A stretch of DNA of 13,496 nt from Holosporales bacterium (GTDB lineage Bacteria; Pseudomonadota; Alphaproteobacteria; RUG11792): contig JAISID010000016.1 of NCBI GenBank assembly GCA_031262205.1, positions 1 to 13,496 on the forward strand, in the 5' to 3' direction. Positions 7,322 through 13,496 of this stretch are shown piece after piece. Under the pieces are notes generated by a model. It searched no databases and was not told the DNA's origin. It was given only the letters and a program-made list of their open reading frames with translations. The stretch's first letter is position 1. Each line of letters begins with the position of its first letter. Made by a program: the position numbers and the translations under genes.

Positions 7322-7477
7322 CAAACCTTCCCCCCCAATAATATTTATCTTTTGGAACGAGGATATCTAGTCCGATTTATCACGCGTAGCTTGTCAAGGG
7401 CTTTAGAGCGAAGCGTCCCTTGACAAGCTACGCGTGATAAATCGGTATAATCGCGGGAGCCAAAAGATAAATATTAT
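7322..7477. repeat. Family A nested palindromic repeat, copy 2
   Basis: The copy begins with the same lead-in (CAAACCTTCCCCCCC). The outer 18-bp perfect inverted repeat is 7338-7355 with 7460-7477. The inner 29-bp perfect inverted repeat is 7372-7400 with 7417-7445, enclosing a 16-nt loop (CTTTAGAGCGAAGCGT). Internal loops of about 16 and 14 nt separate the two stems. Compared with copy 1 at 3647, the tip (TTGTCAAGGG) and base (CCGATTTAT) are the same, while the middle of both arms differs in a pairing-preserving way. The lead-in puts the two copies in the same orientation. No ORF lies inside. Confidence 0.9.
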
Positions 7478-7570
7478 ATTTGAGAGGGCGGCGGCTTGTT
7501 CGGCTTCGCCGACCCCGAGCTTTACAGCTCGGTCGCAGTTAATACTGCGAAAGCCGCCGCCCTCAAATAT
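7476..7570. repeat. Family B cloverleaf-like repeat, copy 1 (complete)
   Basis: The closing stem is 7476-7497 (ATATTTGAG, a 2-nt bulge, then GGCGGCGGCTT) with 7551-7570. Inside it are three hairpins: TCGGC/GCCGA at 7500-7512, CCGAGCT/AGCTCGG at 7515-7532 with loop TTAC, and CGCAGT/ACTGCG at 7534-7549 with loop TAAT. The result is a four-way junction that could form as RNA or as extruded DNA. It abuts the end of family A copy 2. A second copy starts at 13426. It is GC-rich in an AT-rich setting and has no ORF. Confidence 0.88.
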
Positions 7571-7757
7571 GAAATTTTAATATGCATGTTTGTAAATAAT
7601 TTTAAACCTATAACATCTTAGAATACTAATGTTCCTTGATCTTCAACTATGTTCCTCGTATATAATCATTGATTACATGAATATTAGGGAATGATTCTAT
7701 AAAAATCTTTAACAGCGCCAAGCTCTGTTACTATATTTGACTGTTGTCATAGTAAAA
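7571..7757. other. AT-rich spacer before parS
   Basis: This is AT-rich sequence between the family B element and the parS site. I see no gene or repeat beyond a short GGGAATGATTC motif at 7689-7699, which is close to motifs in other gaps. Confidence 0.3.
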
Positions 7758-7773
7758 TGTTTCACGTGAAACA
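7758..7773. promoter_or_regulatory. parS: parS centromere site (ParB binding)
   Basis: TGTTTCACGTGAAACA is a perfect 16-bp palindrome and an exact form of the widely conserved chromosomal parS sequence bound by ParB. Symmetry extends to 24 bp (7754-7777). ParB loads here, spreads, and with ParA and SMC segregates the origin region. Such sites cluster near the chromosome origin, so this locus is probably origin-proximal. The parAB genes and oriC are not in the window. Confidence 0.9.
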
Positions 7774-7847
7774 TTTTATAATTTAGATTAATTCTAGTTA
7801 GCGCCGTTTTCGCCTTTGGGATATGCTTTTAACCGTTAACGCTTATA

Positions 7848-8729
7848 TCAACCGCAATGGGGAGCGATGCTAATTTTACGTTTCTGTTCATAGTAAGAAG
7901 CGCCAAAGATTAAGTATGCGAACGAATCCTTAACAACCTTTGTTACGTCGGCTTTTTTGATTGTTATATCCGATGTTAGTTGCCTTACAACTGGATTTTG
8001 AAATATTTCCGTCGCGTAAAAAACAGCGCCTAGATTGTCGTCTTCGTTAATTGGAGCCGCAACAGCGGTTCTATACCTCGAGATTTTAGTAATTTGTTTC
8101 GAGTAATTTTGGGACGTTAAAAGATTATGATCTTCCGAGATAGTCAACTTAATTCTATTTTGCTCGCCGCAGAACACGGGGACTTCCGCAATTAATTCGC
8201 CTTGTTTTGAGGCGTTGAAAACAAAGAACTGATCAAGCCAATTTGCAATTGATTTCGCGTCGTTTATAGCTTCCTCTTTAGTCGAAAGTCCATAAAGCGC
8301 GCAGAAAAAGCCGCATGAATTTTTGTTCTTATATTTAAACGCGCATCCCACGCCCGACATGGGAGATTTAAAAAAGCAAATTTCAACCCCGTTTATATTT
8401 TCTAGAAGTTTCGGTTTATTCCTAAGGGAGTCAAAAGATTCGGCGAACGCCTCGCACATATCGTATAACGTTGTTTTTTCTTCGTCGCCGTATGGGGAAG
8501 CGATTAGGTCTCCAAACGCGCCTCCATGTATTTTATATCTTGAGTTTTTTTCGTGTAAAACGAGAGACGTTTCTTTGTTGGCGATAATAAAACAAGTCGC
8601 TTTTAATTTCGGGAACGACGCGCTTATGTTTCCCGCAAGCGGCAAATGAGAAGCCTCAAACTTCGCGGGATAAACGGTGGTAAAAACGTTCAATAAAGCG
8701 ATTAACAGTCCAAATTTAATAGTTTGCAT
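7848..8729 (-). CDS. DacA/PBP5-like protein lacking the DD-carboxypeptidase active site
   Basis: Working DacA-type enzymes are periplasmic and trim the terminal D-Ala of peptidoglycan stem peptides. The signal peptide (residues 1-22) is present. The first strands ('CFIIANKETSLVLHEKN', about 46-62) match the start of the S11 peptidase fold, as does the closing segment 'CGFFCALYGLSTKEEAINDAKSIANWLDQFF'. The C-terminal beta domain ('GELIAEVPVFCGEQ...', about 177-265) and a C-terminal amphipathic stretch remain. The SxxK motif expected after 'SRYKIH' is absent. No SxN motif is found, and the KTG position reads 'KSPMSG' (121-126). The protein has 293 residues against about 380-400, with the loss in the catalytic domain. 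The frame is intact, so it is a probable pseudoenzyme rather than a broken gene. The start at 8729 has AAAGG about 14 nt upstream, rather far. Confidence 0.72.
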   Translation of the reverse strand: MQTIKFGLLIALLNVFTTVYPAKFEASHLPLAGNISASFPKLKATCFIIANKETSLVLHEKNSRYKIHGGAFGDLIASPYGDEEKTTLYDMCEAFAESFDSLRNKPKLLENINGVEICFFKSPMSGVGCAFKYKNKNSCGFFCALYGLSTKEEAINDAKSIANWLDQFFVFNASKQGELIAEVPVFCGEQNRIKLTISEDHNLLTSQNYSKQITKISRYRTAVAAPINEDDNLGAVFYATEIFQNPVVRQLTSDITIKKADVTKVVKDSFAYLIFGASYYEQKRKISIAPHCG

Positions 8730-9104
8730 ACGGTTTAATAATGCCTTTCATACCTTTTATTTAAATACCCTGAAAGCAATTCCGTCTACAAGAATTTATT
8801 TTCTTATCTCCCAACACTCAATAAAAAGCTATCGCATACAAAGTGCGAATTTGCTAGGGAAGCCTCCGACAAGCGGCAATGATTTTAAAGCGCGACTTGG
8901 CAATAACCTATAAAAACTGGGAATCATTCCCTGGCTTACAAGAATTAGGGCTTAGTAATAACATATGAGAGTTTAAAATTAGAAATCCTGATTTTAGGGA
9001 TGTCGTCTACTGCTCGTTAGGGAATATGATGTCCGCAAATAATTTCCTTTTAAAAAAGCAAGGGAATTATTTGGCAAATCTTAACGTTTTATTAACCTTT
9101 TTAT
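8730..9104. other. Intergenic stretch, no gene recognised
   Basis: This is non-coding by appearance. It holds the upstream region of the DacA-like gene and, at 8925-8937, the short palindrome GGGAATCATTCCC, related to GGAAATCAT at 9384 and 13058 and AGAATCAT at 2247. The C repeat starts at 9105. Confidence 0.35.
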
Positions 9105-9300
9105 GATATGCTAAAGCTATGCTTGCATAGGTTAAGTAGTTAAGGGAAGCAAGCCCCGAGGAGGGCGGGGGTTTGGGATGGAAATTATAGTATAATTTCG
9201 TTAATTTTTCGTTAATTTTTGATTTTTATTTTTCACTAAATTTCCTATCAAAGTTTCCCCAATTTTCGCTAGACTTTTTATCAAATTTTTGAGCGGATTT
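9105..9300 (+). repeat. Family C repeat, copy 1
   Basis: It matches the reverse complement of 13226-13414. The first 77 nt are nearly identical (two substitutions and two single-base indels): hairpin CTATGC-TT-GCATAG (9117-9130), then GGTTAAGTAGTTAAGGGAAG, then CCCCG...CGGGG (9154-9170). An AT-rich part follows with a doubled CGTTAATTTTT unit, and similarity fades after about 9275. No terminal inverted repeats or target duplication were found. Confidence 0.85.
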
Positions 9301-9544
9301 TTCGCGCGATTTTACCTCTTGAAAATTCGATAAAACAAAAATTACACTCTATAGAGATTTACTGGCGGCTAACATTCTTCTAACAACTTGGAAATCATGC
9401 CCTGATATCCTGTAAATCTCGTTTATAATCAACCAACTCTAACGACGGCTTCCATCTTTTCTAATTGCGTTTCTATACAAATCTCCGTTTTGCAAGGCGT
9501 CAAAGAGCGCTTGCAAAAATAATTCTTTTAATTCATACGCAACA
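9301..9544. other. Intergenic stretch downstream of rubrerythrin
   Basis: I see no gene here. The part nearest 9300 may be a decayed extension of the C repeat. A stem-loop at 9488-9518 is given separately. Confidence 0.35.
9488..9518 (-). terminator. Stem-loop 3' of rubrerythrin
   Basis: TTTTGCAA (9488-9495) pairs with TTGCAAAA (9511-9518), extended by GCG/CGC across a single-base bulge, around an 8-nt loop. It begins about 27 nt beyond the rubrerythrin stop. No T-tract follows on the minus strand, so it may stabilise the 3' end rather than terminate transcription on its own. Confidence 0.35.
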
Positions 9545-10084
9545 TTAATAATTATTAGGTCTGATTTCAAAATATGCTTTAGGATGGCCGCAGACGGGAC
9601 ATATTTCAGGAGCGTTTTCGCCTTCGATTAAATACCCGCAGTTACCGCACTTCCAAACGACTTTCTTTTCTTTATTGAAAACCTTGTCGCCCAAAATATT
9701 TTCCAGGAGTTTTTTATATCTTGCTTCGTGACTTTTTTCTATTTCCGCAACCTTCTGAAATAGTAAAGCGACTTCATGAAAACCTTCCTCTTTCGCTTCT
9801 TTGGCAAACTGGGCGTACATTGTCGTCCATTCGTAATTTTCTCCGTTTGCGGCGTCTTTCAAATTTTTAATCGTGTTGGAAATCATTCCTCCGTTCAACA
9901 ACTTGAACCAAATTTTCGCGTGCTCTTTCTCGTTATCTGCGGTTTCCTCAAATATTTTGCTTATCTGAACATAGCCTTCTTTTCGAGCCTGAGACGCGTA
10001 AAACGCATATTTATTTCTCGCCTGAGATTCCCCGGCGAAGGCCTCTTTTAAGTTCCGCTCCGTTTTGCTCCCTTTTAGTTCCAT
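9545..10084 (-). CDS. rbr: Rubrerythrin
   Basis: Rubrerythrin is a cytosolic di-iron peroxidase that reduces hydrogen peroxide with electrons from NAD(P)H via rubredoxin-type partners, mainly in anaerobes. The 179-residue protein has an N-terminal ferritin-like four-helix domain with iron-ligand motifs (Glu19 in 'FAGES', E52-x-x-H55 in 'ADNEKEH', Glu82 in 'GENYEW', E116-x-x-H119). A C-terminal rubredoxin domain has Cys146, Cys149, Cys162 and Cys165 ('WKCGNCGY' and 'CPVCGHPKAYFE'). The start at 10084 is chosen over the longer frame from 10147 because AGAGGGA lies just upstream and 'MELKGSKTERNLKEAF' is the usual family start. The gene is divergent from leuS and sits between the two inverted C repeats. 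All metal ligands appear intact. Confidence 0.96.
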   Translation of the reverse strand: MELKGSKTERNLKEAFAGESQARNKYAFYASQARKEGYVQISKIFEETADNEKEHAKIWFKLLNGGMISNTIKNLKDAANGENYEWTTMYAQFAKEAKEEGFHEVALLFQKVAEIEKSHEARYKKLLENILGDKVFNKEKKVVWKCGNCGYLIEGENAPEICPVCGHPKAYFEIRPNNY

Positions 10085-10321
10085 TAGGTTCCCTCTGATT
10101 ATTGGAAATATCAAAGGTATTATAAGCGTAAATAAACGTTGCGGCAAATTTTCTTCAACATAGAAATAAGGCGCTTTCGATTACGAGATCGAGTTTGATT
10201 CGCGATTCCTCGCAGCTTCCATTGCCTTTGAAATGCGTCGTAAACGAGCGGCTAGCGATTGCGGCCGTATATAAAATGTAATATCATAAATTGATAAATC
10301 ACTTGAAAAACAAAAGGCGTA
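10085..10321. promoter_or_regulatory. Divergent promoter region of rubrerythrin and leuS
   Basis: These 237 nt separate two divergent starts, so promoters for both are expected. I could not assign -35/-10 hexamers, and no T-box is expected in this class. AAAAGG precedes the leuS ATG by 5 nt. Confidence 0.45.
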
Positions 10322-12826
10322 ATGTCTAGCAACACATATAATTTTCAATCGCTTCAAGAAAAGCGGGGCGATTCCTTCAGCAGATACTCCGTTTCCAACG
10401 AAGAACTAAAAAAGAACAAAGATAAAATTTGCTACGTTCTTGAAATGTTGCCGTATCCTTCTGGGAAATTACACATGGGACATGTTAGAAATTACACAAT
10501 CGGCGACATCGTTTCTCGATATAAGAAGATGCGGGGATTTAAAGTAATTCACCCGATGGGCTGGGATTCTTTTGGAATGCCTGCGGAAAACGCCGCCAGG
10601 CAGGAGGGCGGACATCCCAAAACTTGGACGAACAACAATATTAAGAATATGAAAAGCCAACTGACAAGCCTCGGATATATGTACGATTGGCCTCGCGAAA
10701 TCAGCGCGTGCAGCGAAGAATATTATTCTCAGGAACAAAAGATTTTCCTAGACCTATATAAAAGAGGACTTGTTTACCGCAAAAAATCATACGTTAACTG
10801 GGACCCTGTAGATCAAACGGTTCTTGCGAACGAACAAGTGATCGACGGAAAAGGCTGGAGATCTGGAGCCGTTGTCGAGAAAAAAATGCTGGAGCAGTGG
10901 TCGGTTAAAATAACCGATTATGCGGAAGAATTATTGAAAGGATTAAAAGACCTCGAAGGTTTATGGCCTGAGAAGGTTCTTAAAATGCAGGAGAATTGGA
11001 TAGGAAAGTCCGAAGGGGCGTCGGTTGATTTTGAGATTGTCGAAACTAACGAAAAGATAACGGTTTTTACGACGAGACCAGACACTCTATTCGGGGCTTC
11101 GTTTATCGCTATTTCGCCCGATCACGAGATTTCCAGAAAGTTGGCTCGGAACAACAAAGAAATAGCCGATTTCATTGAAGAGTGTCGGAAAACTGCGACT
11201 ATCGAAGAGTCTGTAGAGAAAGCGGAAAAGAAAGGAATCTTTACAATGTTTCACGCGAAACATTTTGTAAATGGGAAAACCCTGCCGGTTTATATAGCGA
11301 ATTTTGTGCTGATGGATTACGGCGCAGGAGCCGTTTTCGGATGTCCCGCTCACGACGAAAGAGATTTTGAGTTTGCAAAAAAATACGACCTTCCAATAAT
11401 TAGCGTCATAGATTCGGAAAGCGGCGAGCTTCCATACGTTGGGGATGGGAAGCACATAAATTCGGACTTCCTGAACGGAATGAATATCGCCGAAGCAAAA
11501 GAGAGCATGATAAATCGTCTCGAAAAAATCGGCATGGGAAAACGCAAGACGACCTACAGGCTTCGCGATTGGCTAATATCGCGGCAGAGGTATTGGGGCT
11601 GCCCGATCCCAATCGTTCGTTGCCCAAAATGCGGCGACGTCCCGGCGGAATTACCGGTTCTTCTGCCAGAAGACGTCGTATTCGACGGCAAAGGCAATCC
11701 TTTGGAAAATCACCCTACCTGGAAGTATGCGAAATGCCCCGTCTGCGGAAACGACGCCGTTCGCGAAACCGACACCTTAGATACGTTCTTTGAATCTTCG
11801 TGGTATTTTTTAAGGTACCTCGATCCGCATAACAACGCCCCTATAAATAAGGAAATAGCCGATATTTCTATGCCCGTCGATCTTTATATAGGCGGGATTG
11901 AACACGCCGTTCTTCACCTTTTATACGCTAGGTTTTTCATGCTTGTTCTAAGAGACATGGGATACGTATCTGGCAAAATTCCGTTTAAGTCGTTGTTGAC
12001 GCAAGGCATGGTATGCCATAAATCGTATAAAAACTCGGATGGAGACTGGGTATACCCAGACGACATAAAAAAAACTCCAGACGGGAAAATGGTCGATAAG
12101 ACGGGAAAAGAAGTTTTTGAATGTTCTTTTGAAAAGATGAGTAAGTCCAAAAAAAACGTTGTTAGTCCTGAGAAAATCATAGAGTCTCACGGAGCGGACG
12201 CCGTGAGGTTGTTCATAGTTTCCGACACTCCGCCTGAAAAAGATTTTGATTGGAACACAGATGCGTTAGACGGAGCATGGAGGTTTTTAAATAGAGTCTG
12301 GAAAATCTTTAATAAAGTTCAGCTTAAGGTTCGGAATAATGAAAAAGGCGGCGATTCGTTAATCAAAACGACGCACAGATATCTGAAGAGAATCAGCGAA
12401 AGCTACGAGACAATTTCTTTAAATAAATCGGTCGCCTTAATAAGAGAGCTGTTCAACGAAATAGAGGAGAAATTTGAATCTGAATCCGCCGATTCGCTAA
12501 ACTTCGCTTTCTGCTCTTTTATAAAAGTACTCTCCCCAATAACGCCGTATATATGTTGCGAAATGCGGGAGATTATGGGGAATGCGAGGCCGATTATAGA
12601 CGACGAGGCTTGGCCTAAAATTGATGAAACTCTTGCGGCCGTCGACGTCGCGACAATAGCCGTTCAGGTTAACGGAAAGTTACGCGGAACGTTTGAGATC
12701 GAAAAGGATTCCGACGAATCAAAAGTGAAAGAGCGGGCGTTTGAATTGTTGGGCGACTCGCTTGACAGAGCTTCCGTAAAGAAAGTTATAGTCGTTCAAA
12801 ATCGAATAGCGAACATTGTTATTTAA
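10322..12826 (+). CDS. leuS: Leucyl-tRNA synthetase
   Basis: LeuRS charges tRNA-Leu with leucine in the cytosol and edits mischarged products. The 834-residue protein (family about 810-870) is complete. It has the class I HIGH motif as 'HMGH' (51-54, in 'PYPSGKLHMGHVRNYT'). The CP1 editing domain has the threonine-rich 'FTTRPDTLFGASF' and 'GAGAVFGCPAHDERDFEFA', which carries the Asp that recognises the amino acid. A zinc-type module has two Cys pairs ('CPKCG', 'CPVCG'). 'KMSKSKKN' spans 605-612, followed by the anticodon-binding and C-terminal domains. 'GKGWRSGAVVE' and 'NWIGKSEG' are typical of alphaproteobacterial forms. A near-consensus parS lies within the editing domain coding sequence (codons 309-315). 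AAAAGG upstream supports the start at 10322. All catalytic motifs are present. Confidence 0.98.
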   Translation: MSSNTYNFQSLQEKRGDSFSRYSVSNEELKKNKDKICYVLEMLPYPSGKLHMGHVRNYTIGDIVSRYKKMRGFKVIHPMGWDSFGMPAENAARQEGGHPKTWTNNNIKNMKSQLTSLGYMYDWPREISACSEEYYSQEQKIFLDLYKRGLVYRKKSYVNWDPVDQTVLANEQVIDGKGWRSGAVVEKKMLEQWSVKITDYAEELLKGLKDLEGLWPEKVLKMQENWIGKSEGASVDFEIVETNEKITVFTTRPDTLFGASFIAISPDHEISRKLARNNKEIADFIEECRKTATIEESVEKAEKKGIFTMFHAKHFVNGKTLPVYIANFVLMDYGAGAVFGCPAHDERDFEFAKKYDLPIISVIDSESGELPYVGDGKHINSDFLNGMNIAEAKESMINRLEKIGMGKRKTTYRLRDWLISRQRYWGCPIPIVRCPKCGDVPAELPVLLPEDVVFDGKGNPLENHPTWKYAKCPVCGNDAVRETDTLDTFFESSWYFLRYLDPHNNAPINKEIADISMPVDLYIGGIEHAVLHLLYARFFMLVLRDMGYVSGKIPFKSLLTQGMVCHKSYKNSDGDWVYPDDIKKTPDGKMVDKTGKEVFECSFEKMSKSKKNVVSPEKIIESHGADAVRLFIVSDTPPEKDFDWNTDALDGAWRFLNRVWKIFNKVQLKVRNNEKGGDSLIKTTHRYLKRISESYETISLNKSVALIRELFNEIEEKFESESADSLNFAFCSFIKVLSPITPYICCEMREIMGNARPIIDDEAWPKIDETLAAVDVATIAVQVNGKLRGTFEIEKDSDESKVKERAFELLGDSLDRASVKKVIVVQNRIANIVI
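11247..11262. promoter_or_regulatory. parS: Second parS-like site inside leuS
   Basis: TGTTTCACGCGAAACA differs from the site at 7758 by one base. Including flanks, 11245-11266 matches 7756-7777 at 21 of 22 positions. It encodes M-F-H-A-K-H-F (residues 309-315), a segment that is otherwise variable in LeuRS. parS sites inside genes are known in many bacteria. A second site within 3.5 kb of the first makes chance unlikely. Confidence 0.75.
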
Positions 12827-13059
12827 ACGCCTTACAAGGTCGCGATATCGTTATGACATTGAGCGGGTTCTTATTTGAAAATGGAATCGTCCGCCAATAT
12901 GTAGTAATAGTCTTTGGAATCGCCTCGACGTCTCGTGCGCTTTATTTGTAGTTAATTCCTGTCGGCAATTTAGCGACAACTTTTCGGTCTTATTTTTTGC
13001 GGAACATTACTCGCAAAGCGCCAGGGGACGATTCCTATAAGAAGGCCTTAAACATATTG
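12827..13059. other. Intergenic stretch after leuS
   Basis: I see no convincing gene and no terminator with a T-tract here. A 97-codon open frame begins with TTG at 12997 without a ribosome site and runs through the following repeat region to 13290. Confidence 0.35.
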
Positions 13060-13225
13060 GAAATCATACTGCGGCGTATTGCCAAACAAACTAAAAGACT
13101 TACGGGATTAAAGGAGGAGATTTCTTTGGATGAAGGCAGCGCCAGAAGCCAGGCAAAATTCCCTGCCAAACCAAAGCCAAAATGGAGAGGAAGAGCAGGG
13201 GGAAATTTTTGGGGAATCGAGCTAA
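13060..13225 (+). pseudogene. Repeat-associated open frame, possibly a remnant of a coding sequence
   Basis: Part of a 97-residue open frame (12997-13290) that I do not recognise. The stretch 13060-13164 matches the decayed fragment at 2247-2350, and in this frame ('EIILRRIAKQTKRLTGLKEEISL') several differences between the copies are silent or conservative. The frame's end ('NLAKIRETLIRNFDEK') lies inside C copy 2, and C copy 1 encodes a similar end with a shifted stop. The frame has no ATG and no ribosome site at its start. AAAGGAGG at 13110-13117 precedes an ATG at 13130 in another frame (31 codons), but that ATG is not kept in the 2247 copy. It is most likely a fragment of a mobile or repeated gene, identity unknown. 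Confidence 0.35.
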
Positions 13226-13414
13226 AAAATATGACGGAAAATCTAGCGAAAATTAGGGAAACTTTGATAAGAAATTTTGATGAAAAATAAATTTCAAAAA
13301 TTAACGAAAAATTAACGAATTGTATATTACAATAACCATCCCAACCCCCCGCCCACCTCGGGGCTTGCTTCCCTTATACTACTTAACCTATGCAAGCATA
13401 GCTTTATGCATATC
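13226..13414 (-). repeat. Family C repeat, copy 2 (inverted relative to copy 1)
   Basis: On the minus strand it reproduces copy 1: GATATGC, the CTATGC/GCATAG hairpin, the CCCCG/CGGGG hairpin, and the AT-rich part with the doubled CGTTAATTTTT. The two copies face each other around rubrerythrin and leuS, 3.9 kb apart. It lies 11 nt from family B copy 2. Confidence 0.85.
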
Positions 13415-13425
13415 GTGAATTATAA

Positions 13426-13496
13426 GAGGGGGCGGCGGCTTGTTCGGCGGCTTCGCCGAACCCGAGCTTCGCAGCTCGGCCGCAGTTAATACTGCG
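13426..13496. repeat. Family B cloverleaf-like repeat, copy 2, cut by the window end
   Basis: The 5' closing arm (13426-13441) and the three internal hairpins are present, but the 3' closing arm lies beyond the window. Hairpin 1 is longer than in copy 1 (GTTCGGCG-GCTT-CGCCGAAC). Hairpin 2 keeps its stem but has loop TCGC instead of TTAC. Hairpin 3 is identical. Stem conservation with loop and length changes supports a structured element. Confidence 0.82.

Noticed and set aside
7322..7477. CRISPR-like repeats or an intrinsic terminator for family A
   Set aside because: There are no spaced identical direct repeats, and the stems lack a T-tract and are far longer than terminators.
6994..7847. 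Replication origin next to parS
   Set aside because: No TTATCCACA-type DnaA box cluster was found, so only proximity to the origin is proposed.
9198..9214. TTAA-N7-TTAA spacing in both C repeats, like a CtrA box
   Set aside because: It arises from a doubled 11-nt unit (CGTTAATTTTT) in AT-rich sequence, and nothing else points to CtrA control.
2247..13072. Recurring short motif like GGAATCAT in several gaps (2249, 7690, 8925, 9384, 13058)
   Set aside because: Only about 10-13 bases are shared and the flanks mostly do not align, apart from the 2247/13060 pair, so a repeat family is not shown for the rest.
13130..13225. 31-codon ORF after a strong AAAGGAGG
   Set aside because: The spacing is about 12 nt and the ATG is not conserved in the matching fragment at 2247-2350, although its GGAGG is, so a real peptide is not supported.
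1..13496. tRNA, rRNA, tmRNA, SRP RNA or RNase P RNA
   Set aside because: I looked for T-loop patterns and known RNA core motifs in all gaps and found none.

Overview
The window reads as part of an AT-rich chromosome from an alphaproteobacterium. InfC, SecG, FabZ and LeuS all carry sequence signatures I associate with that class (for example the LeuS stretch around 'GKGWRSGAVVE' and the SecG 'ARGTSNVLTKTTWVLA' segment). A rubrerythrin with a rubredoxin tail suggests an anaerobic or microaerobic life, such as a gut or protist-associated lineage. The exact taxon cannot be fixed from the window.

Layout: (1) 3-2237, + strand: the 3' part of an RND inner-membrane efflux pump, open at the left edge. 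(2) 2425-3417, - strand: a secreted HEAT-repeat protein with recently duplicated 114-nt units. (3) 3967-6277, - strand: a tight run infC-secG-fabZ-lpxA (translation initiation, protein export, fatty-acid dehydration, first step of lipid A). (4) 6583-6993, + strand: an orphan 136-residue protein of unknown function. (5) 7848-8729, - strand: a secreted DacA/PBP5-like DD-carboxypeptidase relative that has lost most of its catalytic domain. (6) 9545-10084, - strand: rubrerythrin. (7) 10322-12826, + strand: leuS, complete. These are mainly housekeeping or envelope genes with large gaps between them.

The gaps hold most of the unusual content. There is a perfect parS-type ParB site at 7758-7773 and a one-mismatch copy inside leuS at 11247-11262, which suggests the window lies near the replication origin. 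Three kinds of dispersed, strongly structured repeats are present. Family A is a nested long palindrome of about 155 bp (copies near 3647 and 7322). Family B is a 95-bp cloverleaf-like element with three hairpins inside a closing stem (7476-7570, and a copy cut by the right edge at 13426). Family C is a repeat of about 190 bp whose two copies (9105-9300 and 13226-13414) lie in opposite orientation around the rubrerythrin-leuS pair. A decayed coding-like fragment at 2247-2350 matches the region just inside the second C copy. No transposase, tRNA, rRNA or CRISPR array was seen.

No defence or metabolic system stands out. The best candidates for something undescribed are the A and B repeat families, in which base pairing is kept while sequence changes, and the pseudoenzyme-like DacA relative.
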